From positions 48,876,066 to 48,940,065 of the forward strand of contig CAMGYJ010000006.1 of the NCBI GenBank assembly GCA_946122785.1: a stretch of DNA of 64,000 bases, read 5' to 3'. Shown piece by piece: positions 44,651 to 56,599 of the stretch (within the stretch, counting starts at the first letter, position 1; the number at the start of each line of letters is the position of its first letter). This DNA comes from Linum tenue (lineage: Eukaryota; Streptophyta; Magnoliopsida; Malpighiales; Linaceae). The position numbers and the translations under genes were made by a program. The notes beneath the pieces are model-generated. The model made no database searches. It worked only from the letters and a program-made list of their open reading frames with translations, and had not been told where the DNA came from.

Positions 44651-46100
44651 TGCCAGAGCTCACTCATACTGCTTCAGCAAGGCCACCAGTCTGACCTTCT
44701 GCTCGGGTGTGAGGGTCGAGCTAATGATGACTGGAAGCTTATTCTCCTCCCGGAGGAATGCATACTCCAAATGAGGAGGGAGGGGCTTTAGCTCCAGCTC
44801 TAGTGGCTCCTCCAAAGAGGTAGTGATGCGAGGTGAGGATGAGATCGGCTTGAACAGCCTATCGCCCTCCAGAAATGCGCCACTCTCCACCGCGACCAGC
44901 TGTTCCTCCAGCTGCGGCTCCTGTGATGCCTGCTCACCTAGCAAAATACAATGCTCAAGAGCATCGTCAGTACCCGCACTCATTATGGCGAGTGTGGTCT
45001 CAAAATCAGCAAGCCTATCACAGTAATCTAAGTCATCATGCAAATGGGAGTGCTTCCCATTCTCAGACACAGAAAAAGTAGCTTGTTCATCCCCAACACG
45101 CAAGATCAATTTACCACTATGCACATCAATAAGTGCCTTGGCGGTGGCGAGAAATGGTCTACCCAAAATCAAAGGCACATCCACATCCTCATTTATATCC
45201 AGAATAACAAAATCAACAGGATATGTGAATGCGCGTACATTAACAAGCAGATCCTCTATGATACCCCTAGGATGCACGATAGAACGGTTAGCTAACGGAA
45301 TGCTCATCCTAGTAGCTCTAGGTCCGCCTAGGCCTAACTTCTTAAACAATTTATAAGGCATGACATTTATGCTAGCGCCTAAATTCGCCAAGGACTTCCC
45401 TACATGCATGTGCCAATAAGAAGAGGGATAGTAAAACTCCCTGGGTCTTTGCGCTTCTTGGGCAGCTTGTTCTGCAGGATAGCAGAACACTCCTCGCTCA
45501 ACATCACTGTCGAGAGATCCCCAAGTTTCTTCTTGTTGGTGAGGAGATCCTTCATAAATTTAGCATACTTGGGCATCTTCGATAGTGCCTCCACGAACGG
45601 CATGCTGATGTTGACCTGCTTCAACATTGCCATGAACTTGGGAAACTCAGTCTCCAGCTTGTCTTTGTGTAGGTGAGTGGGGAAGGGAAGCTGGGGTACA
45701 TGCTCCTTAACCACTAGATGTGGCTTGGGAGCAGGTGCTTCTTTCTCCATCCCCACTTTTGCATCGTCAGCTGGAAGTGTTGAAGCATGTAGTGGTTCTT
45801 CTTGCCTGTCCTGGGCAAGAGCAGCAGATGTGGGCTTGCCACTCCTAGTAGTAATGGCATCCAGCTGCTGGTGAGGTTCGCGAGGATTCGGAATGGTGGT
45901 GGCAGGCAAAGTCCCCGGTGCTCTGGTGTTATTTTGGCGAGCAATGCCACCAATCTGATTTTGGAGATCTTGCAGTATAGCACCCTGGTTCCTCTAGACT
46001 GCCTCCAGAGAAGTTATGTTCTAGTCCATACTGGCGAAATTCGCCTGACTAGTAGTCATGAATGCCTGCAAAATATTTTTCAGCTCCGTCATCTGGGTAT
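44651..46100 (-). pseudogene. Element D gag C-terminus and protease
   Basis: It has a Gln/Pro-rich gag tail and linker ([35 protein letters not shown]), then [20 protein letters not shown] and [15 protein letters not shown]. The protease active site reads NLGAS where E and C1 have DLGAS, so the catalytic Asp is lost. A frameshift at 45400-45420 separates gag from protease. The linker towards RT ([20 protein letters not shown]) is kept. Confidence 0.8.
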
Positions 46101-46479
46101 CTAGAGCTGGAGCTGCTGGAAACTGGGCATACGGGCGCTGTGGCTGCTGGAATGGTTGTCCTTGTCTGGGCTTGTACGGCTGCTACTGTGGAGCTGGGCC
46201 CTGCCTGGCCTAGAAAGGCTGCCTCTACTGAAAACCACCTGCTGGTGCTGGGAAACCAGGTGGTTTAGTGGTGTTGTTGTTGTTCCAGGAGAAGTTGGGA
46301 TGCTGGCACCAACCTTCATTATATGTAACACTGTAAGGATCGAGGCGCCGAGCATTGGCGATGAAGTCCAACTGCTCCTGGGGTGTAGAAGACTCCCGCA
46401 TAGCCTGGCAGTCTTCACCCAGATGGGTTGAGCTCTCACACCACTGATATTGAACAACTAGAGGCCCGACCAGTCCTCT

Positions 46480-47451
46480 GCCCGGACCTGGCCTCCATGG
46501 CGTGCACTCCTCGGTCTCGGGAACTCCTGCTTCTGGTGCTCTACCCCCAAGAGTGATCCCTGGCAGCCAGAGTGTTGATCATCTAATTCAACTCGGGTGG
46601 AGTGTTGGTGAGAATATCCCCTCTTGGCCATAGAGACTCGATCACCCTCTGGCTTTCTAGGTTCAGAGCACTGTAGAAATTCCCCACCGTGAATGCATCA
46701 CTGAAGCCGTGATGGGGACACTGCCAGAAGAACCCCGAGTATCGCTCCCAGGCATCACGTATGACTCATCTGGCTCCTGGCGAGAATGAGTGATCTCCTA
46801 CTGAATTTTCGTGGTCTTTGAGGCCGGATAGTACCTGTGCACAAATTTGTCTGCCAAGTCGTCCCACGATGTGACGGATAGTGGGGGCTGGGTCTCTAAC
46901 CACCTCTTCGCATGCCCCGCCAAAGAATGGGGGAAAAGGTGGAGACGGATCGCATCATCGGGTACACCATTCATCTTGAATCCATTTGTAAGCTGCAGGA
47001 ACCGGGAAAGGTGCACCCTTGCCTCCTCATCCTTCAAGCCATGGAACTGGATAGAAGATGTCATCAGTTGAATCCGGCATGGCTTGATCTCGAAGCTGCT
47101 CGGTGGAATGGGCGGATAGAGGATGACGGGGTGGATGTCGGCGACCCGTGAAGTGTAGTAATACTCCATGGTAGGACCTGGCGGCGGTGGTTGATGCTGA
47201 ACCCCATCTGCAAGGGTAACTGGGTTGTTCCCCAAGATCTGATTCACTCGGGGAACCTGGAGAGGCATCCCCTCGGGCGGGTGTTGCACACAATCCATCT
47301 CGTACTCCTCCTCAGAATCGCTGCTCAAGTGGCCGTCGATGCACACTTCCTACGTAGCCAGTCTCGCTCGCTGTTGTCTCCTTAGTTGGCGACAGGTGCG
47401 TTCTAGCTCTGGATCTAACGGTAGTAAACGTCCCAACTGGCTACGGGTCAT
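46480..47451 (-). pseudogene. Element D gag N-terminal and core domain
   Basis: The family start MTRSQLG is at 47451. A TAG interrupts at about 47350 (after RARLAT), and the core reads VILYPPIPPSSFEIKP, FHGLKDEEARVHLSRFL and DLADKFVHRYYPASKTT. A stop at 46798 and further breaks follow. Sequence is typical Athila gag and is more diverged from E than C1 is. Confidence 0.8.
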
Positions 47452-47574
47452 GCACTACCTGCACACAACCAAGCAAGTAAACTCGTGAAGGCACAAGCGG
47501 GAAAAAGCAAACAGTCGATGCAGAAATGGAAGTGCTAAATTAACAAAAATAACGTTTCTTCAACAACCTAGCCG

Positions 47575-47592
47575 TCCCCGGCAACGGCGCCA
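47575..47592 (-). other. Athila primer-binding site of element D
   Basis: The minus strand reads TGGCGCCGTTGCCGGGGA, identical to C1 and E, 6 bases from the LTR edge. Confidence 0.9.
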
Positions 47593-47598
47593 AAAACT

Positions 47599-49432
47599 TG
47601 ACTCGCCTTTACCGTGACACTAGAAAATGGCCAAGTGCAACCACCTACTAGTGCGTAGTATAGCGGGTTTTGGTTTAAATGTCTACCCGGGTCCTAGGTG
47701 TGATGACTACTCCGCGAATTCTTATTATTTAGCAATGAAAATGTAGTGAAGGTCCAATCAAACAAACAAAGCAGTAAAAGGTTGTTTTCAAGTTGAGAGA
47801 GGTCACCGGGATATGGTTCCCCCTAGACTGCAGTTAAGCCAGGTTGTAATTTACCAAGTTCAAGTTCACTGATAGTTATACTGCGGGAAGTTCTTAAACA
47901 GTCTGTAGTCTAGTCTAAAGGTCTCCAGAGCATCTCAATCTGAGTCCCCAACGGGCGACTAACCTCCACAGGAGTAAACAGATTGAGGCCCTAACGAACC
48001 AAACCTACTCTACCGAAGTAAATCCGGTACAGAATAGTGAATTGACTCCTCGACTAAAGTCGCCAATTCAATACCTTCAATCAAGGGTGCTCTATCAACC
48101 TAGGCAGATATTCTCTTTCTAGGTCAAAGCAGAAATAACAGGAATTTGATCAGGATTCATGCCATTCAAGAATGGACGTAAAAATACGTGTGATGACTAC
48201 TCCGCGAATTCTTATTATTTAGCAATGAAAATGTAGTGAAGGTCCAATCAAACAAACAAACAAAGCAGTAAAAGGTTGTTTTCAAGTTGAGAGAGGTCAC
48301 CCGAATATGGTTCCCCCTAGACTGCCGTTAGCCAGGTTGTAATTTACCAAGTTCAAGTTCACTAATAGTTATACTGTGGGAAGCTCTTAAACAGCCCGCA
48401 GTCTCGACTAAAAGTCTCCAGACCCTCTCAATCTGAGTCCCCAACGGGCGACTAACCTCCACTGGAGTAAACAGATTGAGGCCCTAACGAACCAAACCTC
48501 CTCTACCGAAGTAAATCTGGTACAGAATAGTGAATTGACTCCTCGACTAAAGTCGCCAATTCACTACCTTCAATCAAGGGTGCTCTATCAACCTAGGCAG
48601 ATTTTCTCTTTCTAGGTCAAAGCAGAAATAACAGGAAATTGATCAGGATTCATGCCATTCAAGAAATCAAACCTCAATTGAATATAATCAAGTCAATGGA
48701 TTCAAACTTGGGTTCATACAATCAGACCTAGCATACAAGTCTAGGGTCCTTCATACCCAGTTGAATGTGGAAGTTACTCCATGGAGAGAGAAGCAAACTC
48801 TAGCTCAGAAGCAGAAAACATGCTGTGAAGGATGGGGTTCTCCTTCTGGTCGTTAATCGGCACTTCTCAAAGCGTTATCCGGGCTCCACTGATGATGAAG
48901 ATCGATCTAAGGCGCTTGGGAACTCTGGTCCGTCGCTTTCTCTCTCTAGGTATAACTTTCTTTCTCTAAAACTCGGAACCCCTAAAAAATCAACCTTCTT
49001 TCCCTTAAAACAAGCAGGCCACGATCCACGTTGGGGTATTTCAGGTGCCCGGCCGGGGATTTCGAAACACAGTTCAGCGGTGAAGAGTATAATACCCGAT
49101 CGAGGTCCAGAATACCCGATCGGGTATTTTTGCTCTCTGGCCGGGACCCCTCCTGGACCCCAGACGTCCCAAAAACACGAATCCCCGGCCTCCGCTGCAT
49201 TTTACCCGGCCGAGTATTTTAACTTCTGTGTATTTTGCACGGTATTTTGCTCTTCCAGCGCCGTTCACTCCCATGTCATCTTTTTTGACCCGAAACTCGT
49301 TTCCTCGCCTTCACATCAACGCCAAGTCCTGAAATATGACATAAACACACAACCTAGGGTGAAATTGGATTAAAACACGAGAATGAACATCTCAAACGGC
49401 GAAAGAATGGAGGTAAAATTACGTGCAATCAA
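47599..49432 (-). mobile_element. Element D 5' LTR with internal tandem duplication
   Basis: It starts TGACTCGCCTTTACCGTG like the partner LTR at 36583. The segment from GTGATGACTACTCCGCG occurs twice (47697-48170 and 48188-48665), joined by a short piece (AATGGACGTAAAAATACG) that resembles the LTR's own end (37850-37870). The right end stops about 13 bp short of the expected ATGGTCTATCA. The inverted-repeat cluster is at 49025-49250. Confidence 0.8.
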
Positions 49433-50282
49433 GCGACGAACCAGAGTTCCCAAGTGCCATAGCTTGATCTTCATCACCATTGGAGCCCGGCTTGAGCTTG
49501 GAGAAGTGCCGATTAAACGTCCAGGAGCAGAAATCCGTCTTCACAGTATGATTTCCGCGTCTGAATCTGCTTTTGCTTCTTTCTCTATGGAGTAGTTCCC
49601 CCATTCATCTGGGTATGGGGAACCCTAGATTTGTATGCTAGGTCTGATTGTATGAACCCAAGTACAGAGTTTGTGAATTGATTATATTCGATTGAGGTTT
49701 GAATGATTGAATGACTTGAATCCTGATCAAATTCCTGTTGTTTTTGCTTTGACCTAGAATGAGAATATCTGCATAGGTTGATAGAGTATCCTTAATCGAA
49801 GGTGGCGAATTGGTGACTTTAGTCGAGGAGCCAATTCGCTATTCTGTACCGAACTCAATTCGGTAGTGGAGGTTTGGTTCGCTAGGGCCTCAATCTGTTT
49901 ACTCCGGTGGAGGCTAGTCGCCCGCTAGAGACTCAGATTGAGAGGGTCTGAAGACCTTTAGTCGAGACTTCAGACTAATTAAGAACCTTCCGCAGTATAA
50001 CTTTCATGAAAACTGAACTTGGTAAATTGCAATCCGACTTAACTGCAGTCTAGGGGGAACCATATCCGGGTGACCTCTCTTGACTTGACAACAACCGTTT
50101 ACTTGCTTTGTGTTTTTGTTTGTTTGAATCTGCACTAAAAGTTCACTGCTAGATAACGAGAATTCACCGAGTAGTCATCACATCTAGGACCCGGGTTGAC
50201 AGTAAAACCCAAACCTGCTATACTATGCTTTGGGAAGTGGTTACACTTGGCCATTTTCTAGAGTGACAGTAGGAGTGAGTCA
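49433..50282 (+). mobile_element. Element E 5' LTR (3' part only)
   Basis: It corresponds to the reverse complement of the solo LTR family (38489-39827), from GCGACGAACCAGAG to GTGAGTCA. The U3 part with the inverted-repeat cluster is missing. It includes the inverse of the 'tagtcgagg' direct repeats. Confidence 0.85.
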
Positions 50283-50288
50283 AGTTTT

Positions 50289-50306
50289 TGGCGCCGTTGC
50301 CGGGGA
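50289..50306 (+). other. Athila primer-binding site of element E
   Basis: TGGCGCCGTTGCCGGGGA lies 6 bases after the LTR end, followed by ACGGCTAGGTTGTTGAA. Confidence 0.95.
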
Positions 50307-50427
50307 CGGCTAGGTTGTTGAAGAAAAGTGATTTCTGTTACTTTAGCATTTTCATTTTCGCATTGAGTGTTTCTTTCCCACTTGTGCCTTCACGGGTTTG
50401 CATTGCTTGATTGTGTGCAGATAGTGC

Positions 50428-51393
50428 ATGACCCGTAGCCAGTCGGGAGGTTTACTGCCGTTGGATCCTGAGATTGAACGCACCTGCAACCAACTTCGGA
50501 GACAACAGCGAGCTAGACTGGCTACGGTGGAGCGCAGAGACGGCCAATTGAGCATCGAGTCCGAGGACGAGTACGAGATGGAAGGCGATCAAAACCCACC
50601 TCCGGTGAACCAGATCCTGGGGAATGACCCCAATCCCCAGGGAGCTGGGGCCCATCATCATCCACCACCACCGGGTCCCACCTTGGAGTACTACTATACT
50701 CCACGGATTGCTGACATCCGCCCGGTCATCCTCTATCCGCCCATTCCTGCAAACAACTTCGAGATCAAGCCATGCTGGATTCAACTCATTACATCCTTCA
50801 TCCAGTTCCATGGCTTGAAGGATGAGGAAGCCCGGGTACATCTTTCCCGTTTTCTGCAGCTGACGAACGGGTTCAAGCTGAACGGTGTCCCGGATGACGC
50901 AATCCGCGTTCACCTCTTCCCCCATTCTCTGGCGGGGAATGCTAAGAGGTGGTTGGAGACCCAGCCCCCATTGTCCATCACTTCTTGGGACGATCTGGCT
51001 GACAAGTTCGTGCACAGGTACTATCCGGCATCGAAGACCACAGAGATTCAGCGGGAGATCACTCACTTCCGCCAAGAGCCAGATGAGTCACTTCGTGATG
51101 CATGGGAGCGGTACATGGGATACTTCTGGCAGTGTCCCCATCATGGCTTCAGCGATGCATTCACAGTGCGAAACTTCTACAGCGCCCTCACTCCAGACAG
51201 CCAGAGGGTGATTGAGTCTCTATGCCCAGGAGGGGATATCCTTACTAAGACTCCACCCGAGCTGAACCAGATGATCACTACCTTGGCTGCCCGAGATCAT
51301 TCTTGGGGACAGAACAACAGAGGCAGGAATTCCCGGGACCGGGGTGTGCATGCTATGGAGGCCAGGTCCGGGTTAGAGAAGCAGGTGGCTTAG
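50428..51393 (+). CDS. Element E gag (321 aa, ended by a nonsense codon)
   Basis: It starts MTRSQSGGLLPLDPEIERTC at the first ATG after the leader. The capsid core spans about residues 85-240: VILYPPIPANNFEIKPCW, GLKDEEARVHLSRFL, LADKFVHRYYPASKTTE, HFRQEPDESLRDAWERYMG. This is the retrotrans_gag fold that builds the cytoplasmic particle. The ORF ends at a TAG (51391-51393) where C1 has a Glu codon (QQVAELVQT), so the native frame continues directly into the next ORF and the stop is a single G-to-T change. Without it gag-pol would be one polyprotein. Confidence 0.85.
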   Translation: MTRSQSGGLLPLDPEIERTCNQLRRQQRARLATVERRDGQLSIESEDEYEMEGDQNPPPVNQILGNDPNPQGAGAHHHPPPPGPTLEYYYTPRIADIRPVILYPPIPANNFEIKPCWIQLITSFIQFHGLKDEEARVHLSRFLQLTNGFKLNGVPDDAIRVHLFPHSLAGNAKRWLETQPPLSITSWDDLADKFVHRYYPASKTTEIQREITHFRQEPDESLRDAWERYMGYFWQCPHHGFSDAFTVRNFYSALTPDSQRVIESLCPGGDILTKTPPELNQMITTLAARDHSWGQNNRGRNSRDRGVHAMEARSGLEKQVA

Positions 51394-54300
51394 TTGGTGC
51401 AGACATTGAAGCAGCCTAACAGTCTCCTTCCGGGCCGAGGTGTAGCTACGCCTCCAGTAGCTCAGTGTCAGTGGTTTGAGAGCCCGAATCACCTGGTGGA
51501 GGATTGTCAGTCTATGAGGGAGTCCTCTACTCCCCAAGAGCAGGTGGACTTCATCGCCAACGCTCGGCGCCTGGACCCACACAGCAATACCTACAATGAG
51601 GGATGGCGCCAACATCCCAACTTCGCCTGGAGCAGCAACAATACCAAACCACCTGGTTTCCCAGCACCAGCGGGTGGTTTTCAGCAGAGGCAGCCCTTCC
51701 AGGCTAGGCAGGGGCCACCACCACAGCAGCAGCCCTACCAGCCTAGGCAAGGGCAGCCATTCCAGCAGCCCCAACGCCAGTTTGCTCAGCCTCCAGCAGC
51801 CGCAGCTCCAGATAATCAGATGGCTGATCTGAAGAATATTTTGCAGGCATTCATGACCACCAGTCAGGCGAATTTCACGAGGATGGATCAGAACATAGCC
51901 TCACTGGAGGCAGGCCAGAGAAACCAATGTGCTATTCTGCAGGATCTACAGAATCAGATTGGGAGCTTAGCTCGCCAGAACACTACCAGGGCACCGGGGA
52001 CTCTGCCTGCCACCAGTGTTCCTAATCCTCGTGACCCTCTCCAGCAGCTGGACGCCATCACCACCAGGAGTGGCAAGACCATATCTGCTGCTCCTGCCCA
52101 GCCCAGGCGAGACGACCCACTACCTGCTTCAACACCTCCAGCGGATACTGCAGAAGTGGGGGAAGGCAGCCCAGCACCTGCTCCCAAGCCGCAGCCTGTG
52201 GTTAAGGAGCATACACCCCAGCTGCCCTTCCCCACTCGACTTCATAAAGACAAGCTGGAGACAGAGTTTGCCAAGTTCATGGCAATGTTGAAGCAGGTCA
52301 ACATCAGCATGCCGTTCGTGGAGGCACTATCGAAGATGCCCAAGTATGCCAAGTTCATGAAAGACCTCCTCACCAACAAGAAGAAACTTGGGGATCTTTC
52401 GACAGTGATGCTCAGCGAGGAGTGTTCTGCTATCCTGCAGAACAAGCTGCCCGAGAAGCGCAAAGACCCAGGGAGTTTCACTATCCCTCTTGTTATTGGC
52501 AGCATGCATGTAGGGAAGTCCTTGGCGGACCTAGGCGCTAGCATAAATGTCATGCCCTATAAATTGTTTAAGAAGCTAGACCTAGGTGAACCTAGAGCTA
52601 CTAGGATGAGCATTCAGTTAGCTGATCGTTCTATCGTGCATCCTAGGGGTATCATCGAGGACTTGCTTGTTAATGTAGGTGCATTCACATATCCTGTTGA
52701 TTTTGTTATTTTGGATATAAATGAGGATGTGGATGTGCCTTTGATTTTGGGTAGACCATTTCTCGCCACCGCCAAGGCGCTTATTGATGCGCATAGTGGT
52801 AAATTGATCTTGCGTGCTGGTGATGAACATGCTACTTTTTCTGTGTCTGACAATGGGAAACATTCTCATTTGCATGATGACATAGATTACTGTGATGTGC
52901 TTACCGATTTTGAGACCGCACTCGCCATCACGAGTGCGGGTACTGATGATTCTCTTGAGCGTTGTATTTTGCTAGGTGAGCAGGCATCACAGGACCCGCA
53001 GCTAGCGGAGCAGTTGGGCGCATTGGAGAGTGGCCCCTTCTTGGAGGGCGACAGGCTGTTTAAACCGATCTCATCCTCCACCCGCATCACCACCTCCTTG
53101 GAGGAACCACCAGAGATGGAGCTTAAGCCCCTCCCTCCTCATTTGGAGTATGCATTTCTCCGGGAGGGGAATAAGCTGCCAGTCATCATCAGCTCGACCC
53201 CCACACCCGAGCAGAAGATCCGACTGGTGGCCTTGCCGAAGCAGTACGAGCGAGCTTTAGCATGGAAGATCACAGACATCCGGGGGATCAGCCCCTCCTT
53301 TTGCTCGCACCGGATACTGCTGGAGGATGAGATGCGGCCAGTGAGGCAGCCGCAGAGGAGATTGACACCGAACCTGGAGGCTGTGGTTCGGGCAGAGATC
53401 GTGAAGCTGATGGACGCGGGGATCATCTTCGCCATTTCTGACAGCGAGTGGGCCAGTCCCACCCAGGTGGTGCCCAAAAAGGGTGGGATGACCGTGGTGC
53501 CTAACGAGAAGAACGTTCTCATCCCGATGCGCACGGTGACTGGGTACCGTGTTTGCATCGACTATCGGCGTCTCAACGACACGACTCGGAAGGACCATTT
53601 CCCGCTGCCGTTCATTGATCAGATGCTGGAGAGATTGGCGGGGCACGAGTTCTACTGCTTCCTGGATGGGATGTTTGGGTACTTTCAGATCCCTATAGCA
53701 CCGGAGGACCAGGCGAAGACCACTTTCACCTGCCCCTTCGGCACATTTGCTTACCGGAGGATTCCATTCGGGCTATGCAATGCCCCAGCCACTTTTCAGC
53801 GATGCATGCTCGCCATCTTTGACCGTCTGGTCGGCGAGATCATGGAGGTGTTTATGGACGATTTCTCGGTTTATGGATACTCCTTCTCTCACTGTCTCCA
53901 TAACCTGGAACTTGTTCTTAAACGGTGTGAAGAAACGAACCTGGCACTAAGTTGGGAGAAGTGTCACTTCATGGTTCGAGAAGGCATAGTTCTTGGGCAT
54001 AAGATCTCCAAGATGGGGATTGAGGTGGACAGAGCAAAGATCGAGACTATCAGCAAGCTGCCTCCTCCTACATCTATTAAGGGGATCCGGAGTTTTCTTG
54101 GCCATGCCAGATTCTACAGGCGGTTCATCAAAGACTTCTCGAAGATCGCCCTGCCCCTGACTAAGCTTCTTGAGAAGGATGCCCCCTTCCAGTTCACTGA
54201 CGCTTGCACAGCGGCGTTCACCACCTTGAAGGAGAAGCTCACCCAGGCTCCTATCATGGTTGTTCCTGACTGGTCCCTACCAATTGAGCTGATGTGCGAC

Positions 54301-55536
54301 GCCAGTGACTTTGCTGTTGGAGCTGTTTTGGGGCAGAGGCGAGATCAACACTTCCTCCCTATCTACTACGCCTCGAAGACTCTTAATGATGCCCAGGAGA
54401 ACTACACCACCACAGAGAAGGAGCTGCTTGCAGTGGTGTTTTCCTTCGATAAATTTCGCCCCTATCTGGTCTTGTCCCATGTGACCGTGTTCACAGATCA
54501 CTCCGCGATTCGATACCTGATGAGCAAGGCAGATGCCAAGCCTCGGCTCATACGATGGATCTTATTACTCCAGGAGTTTGATATTGAGATCCGGGACAAG
54601 AAGGGAGCAGAAAATGTTGCAGCTGATCACCTCTCCCGGTTGGACGCCCCTCCTGCGGACAACCTCGTGGAGAAGATTGACGACTCCTTCCCAGATGAGA
54701 GATTGATGATGATGTGCTTGGTGGAGAGTGTCACTCCCTGGTATTCTGATTTTGCGAATTACTTGGTGGGCCAGCAGCTGCCAAAGGGGATGATAACTCA
54801 CGCCAAGAGGAAGTTTTTCTCCGATATGAAGTACTACTTCGGGGATGACCCTCATCTTTTTCGGATCGGAGCTGACGGGATCATCCGTCGTTGTGTTATG
54901 GAGAGTGAGATGGAGGGCATTCTATCTCACTGTCATGAGGGACCTACTGGCGGTCATCACGGAGGAAACCGCACGGCGAGGAAAGTGCTCCAGTCGGGCT
55001 TTTACTGGCCCACACTCTTCAAGGATGCAGACGCCTTCGCACGCAGGTGCGACCGATGCCAGAGGTCAGGTAACATCTCTGCCCGTGATGAGATGCCCCA
55101 GAATGTGTTCATAACTTGTGAGATTTTTGATGTCTGGGGTATCGACTTCATGGGCCCCTTCCCTCCATCTTTTGGTAATACCTATATTCTGGTTGCTGTT
55201 GACTACGTCTCTAGGTGGGCTGAGGCGCAAGCTTTGCCCACTAATGATGCTAGACGTGTTTGTGTTTTTTTGAAGCAGCTATTCTCCCGGTTCGGGACAC
55301 CTAGGGCCATCATAAGCGATCGAGGCACCCATTTCCAGGGCCAATTCGATAAGCTACTATCTCGCTATGGTGTGACTCACAAGGTGTCCGTGGCCTATCA
55401 TCCTCAGACCAGTGGCCAGGCCGAGCTGACGAACCGGGAGCTCAAGCGGATCCTGGAGAAAACGGTGGATCAGTCCCGCAAAGATTGGTCCACCAAGCTC
55501 GATGATACTCTCTGGGCATATCGCACTGCCTACTAG
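51394..55536 (+). CDS. Element E gag tail-protease-RT-RNase H-integrase polyprotein (1380 aa)
   Basis: Gag tail, with a [14 protein letters not shown] motif (degenerate zinc knuckle) and Gln/Pro repeats, occupies residues 1-180. Protease is around 340-460 with [13 protein letters not shown] (Asp379) and [11 protein letters not shown] is about 650-920 with [12 protein letters not shown] at 718 and FMDD at 820-823. RNase H is about 960-1090 with [16 protein letters not shown] and TDHSAIRYL. Integrase begins about 1165: the [21 protein letters not shown] zinc head, then [16 protein letters not shown] and GQAELTNRE supplying the catalytic Asp-Asp-Glu. Catalytic residues are all present. The ORF lacks its own start because it follows the gag nonsense codon. 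It ends at a TAG (55534-55536) in [19 protein letters not shown], where relatives have Lys. Confidence 0.9.
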   Translation: MVQTLKQPNSLLPGRGVATPPVAQCQWFESPNHLVEDCQSMRESSTPQEQVDFIANARRLDPHSNTYNEGWRQHPNFAWSSNNTKPPGFPAPAGGFQQRQPFQARQGPPPQQQPYQPRQGQPFQQPQRQFAQPPAAAAPDNQMADLKNILQAFMTTSQANFTRMDQNIASLEAGQRNQCAILQDLQNQIGSLARQNTTRAPGTLPATSVPNPRDPLQQLDAITTRSGKTISAAPAQPRRDDPLPASTPPADTAEVGEGSPAPAPKPQPVVKEHTPQLPFPTRLHKDKLETEFAKFMAMLKQVNISMPFVEALSKMPKYAKFMKDLLTNKKKLGDLSTVMLSEECSAILQNKLPEKRKDPGSFTIPLVIGSMHVGKSLADLGASINVMPYKLFKKLDLGEPRATRMSIQLADRSIVHPRGIIEDLLVNVGAFTYPVDFVILDINEDVDVPLILGRPFLATAKALIDAHSGKLILRAGDEHATFSVSDNGKHSHLHDDIDYCDVLTDFETALAITSAGTDDSLERCILLGEQASQDPQLAEQLGALESGPFLEGDRLFKPISSSTRITTSLEEPPEMELKPLPPHLEYAFLREGNKLPVIISSTPTPEQKIRLVALPKQYERALAWKITDIRGISPSFCSHRILLEDEMRPVRQPQRRLTPNLEAVVRAEIVKLMDAGIIFAISDSEWASPTQVVPKKGGMTVVPNEKNVLIPMRTVTGYRVCIDYRRLNDTTRKDHFPLPFIDQMLERLAGHEFYCFLDGMFGYFQIPIAPEDQAKTTFTCPFGTFAYRRIPFGLCNAPATFQRCMLAIFDRLVGEIMEVFMDDFSVYGYSFSHCLHNLELVLKRCEETNLALSWEKCHFMVREGIVLGHKISKMGIEVDRAKIETISKLPPPTSIKGIRSFLGHARFYRRFIKDFSKIALPLTKLLEKDAPFQFTDACTAAFTTLKEKLTQAPIMVVPDWSLPIELMCDASDFAVGAVLGQRRDQHFLPIYYASKTLNDAQENYTTTEKELLAVVFSFDKFRPYLVLSHVTVFTDHSAIRYLMSKADAKPRLIRWILLLQEFDIEIRDKKGAENVAADHLSRLDAPPADNLVEKIDDSFPDERLMMMCLVESVTPWYSDFANYLVGQQLPKGMITHAKRKFFSDMKYYFGDDPHLFRIGADGIIRRCVMESEMEGILSHCHEGPTGGHHGGNRTARKVLQSGFYWPTLFKDADAFARRCDRCQRSGNISARDEMPQNVFITCEIFDVWGIDFMGPFPPSFGNTYILVAVDYVSRWAEAQALPTNDARRVCVFLKQLFSRFGTPRAIISDRGTHFQGQFDKLLSRYGVTHKVSVAYHPQTSGQAELTNRELKRILEKTVDQSRKDWSTKLDDTLWAYRTAY

Positions 55537-56016
55537 ACACCCATTGGTACTTCACCGTACCGGCTTGTCTATGGAAAGGCATGCCATTTTCCCGTGGAGC
55601 TAGAGCACAAGGCCTTCTGGGCCCTTAAGCTGCTCAACTTGGATGTTCATGTTGCAAGTATTGAGCGAAAAATGCAGATGTTGGAGCTGGAAGAGTGGCG
55701 TTACCACGCCTATGAGAACACCCGGCTGTACAAGGAGCGCACTAAGCGCCTGCACGATGCCCGGTTGCGGGGTCCGAAAGAGTTCCAGGTTGGTGATCGA
55801 GTTCTTCTCTATAACTCTCGCCTGAAACTCTTTCCCGGAAAACTCCGTTCCCGGTGGTCTGGACCGTTCACGGTCACCCAGGTGGTCCCGTATGGCACTA
55901 TCGAGATTGCCAACCCGCAGACTGAGCCGTTTAAAGTGAATGGCCATCGTCTCAAACTCTACCTGGGAGACGAGGTCGAACGTGCGGAGTTGGTGGTGGA
56001 ACTCGCGGACCCTTAG
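55537..56016 (+). CDS. Element E integrase C-terminal domain, after a nonsense codon
   Basis: It continues the same frame past the TAG at 55534: [61 protein letters not shown] and [19 protein letters not shown], ending ADP-stop. It is the GPY/F-type tail of integrase. A first internal ATG lies at 55594. The single upstream stop is the only break. Confidence 0.85.
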   Translation, partial: TPIGTSPYRLVYGKACHFPVELEHKAFWALKLLNLDVHVASIERKMQMLELEEWRYHAYENTRLYKERTKRLHDARLRGPKEFQVGDRVLLYNSRLKLFPGKLRSRWSGPFTVTQVVPYGTIEIANPQTEPFKVNGHRLKLYLGDEVERAELVVELADP

Positions 56017-56059
56017 TTCCGCCATGGGCGTCCAGCTAAAAGACGGTAAAGAAGCGCTT

Positions 56060-56077
56060 GTGGGGAGGCAACCCCAC
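56060..56077 (+). other. Conserved post-pol stem-loop (element E copy)
   Basis: GTGGGGAGGCAACCCCAC is a perfect 6-bp stem with loop AGGCAA, 44 bases after the integrase stop. The flanks 'acggtaaagaagcgctt' and 'cacggtttgca' are also shared with C1 and D. Confidence 0.75.
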
Positions 56078-56244
56078 CACGGTTTGCATTTTCTTTTCCC
56101 TTTTTATGAGTTTTTTTTTTTTTTTTTTTGTCGTGTCGAGTCAGTTGCATGTCTGTAGTGAAGTTTGGTCGTCTGTGCTGCCTCGATTTGGTGTTTTCGT
56201 GCAGGGAGGTCGAAAATTTGGGGAATGAGAATTTTGGGCGGAAG

Positions 56245-56580
56245 GGTAACATACCCGGTCATGAGCCAAAATACCCGACCGGGTATTTTTGGCTCGTGCC
56301 CGGGCCCCCTTCTGCCTTCCGGGGCGCCAAAAGGTCAAATCCCCGACCTCGGGCCAAAAATACCCGACCGGGTATTTTTGGCTCGAGACCGGGGATTTCC
56401 TGGCCTTGATACGTCGCGTTTAGGGACCCCCGATCTCTCGCCAAAAATACCCGACCGGGGATTTTTGGCGCGAGACCGGGGATCCTCGCCCCTATAAAAC
56501 GCGGCATTTGACGGACCCCCAGTCGTGGACTCGAAAATACCCGACCGGGTATTTTTGAGACCCGATCGGATATTTTTGCT
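56245..56580. repeat. Inverted-repeat cluster before the element E env-like ORF
   Basis: At least five full hairpins occur. The best is GCCAAAAATACCCG, AC, then its complement at 56353-56382 (14-bp arms). One at 56440-56475 has about 17-bp imperfect arms. Two TATA boxes follow. Confidence 0.9.
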
Positions 56581-56590
56581 ATAAATAGCA
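56492..56590 (+). promoter_or_regulatory. Putative internal promoter of the env-like ORF
   Basis: CCTATAAAAC at 56491-56500 and GCTATAAATAGC at 56579-56590 are good plant TATA boxes. The second is followed by a strongly CT-rich stretch (56600-56675) like a plant transcript leader. It lies about 590 bp before the ORF start at 57172, and the interval contains a possible intron (acceptor TTTTGCAG at about 57160-57168, directly before the ATG context). Confidence 0.5.
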
Positions 56591-56599
56591 AACCCCCGG

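Larger units (their letters stand above)
36583..49432 (-). mobile_element. Element D: decayed full-length Athila retrotransposon
   Basis: The 3' LTR is 36583-37886 and the polypurine tract 37887-37902. An internal non-coding region contains a nested solo LTR (38489-39827). The env-like ORF is at 41349-40385, pol at 46100-42036, gag at 47451-46480 and the primer-binding site at 47575-47592. The 5' LTR (47599-49432) is rearranged. Gene order and motifs match element E. The 5-bp flank on the left is GTCTT. The right flank is lost because the 5' LTR is truncated about 13 bp before its end, at the junction with element E. Confidence 0.85.
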
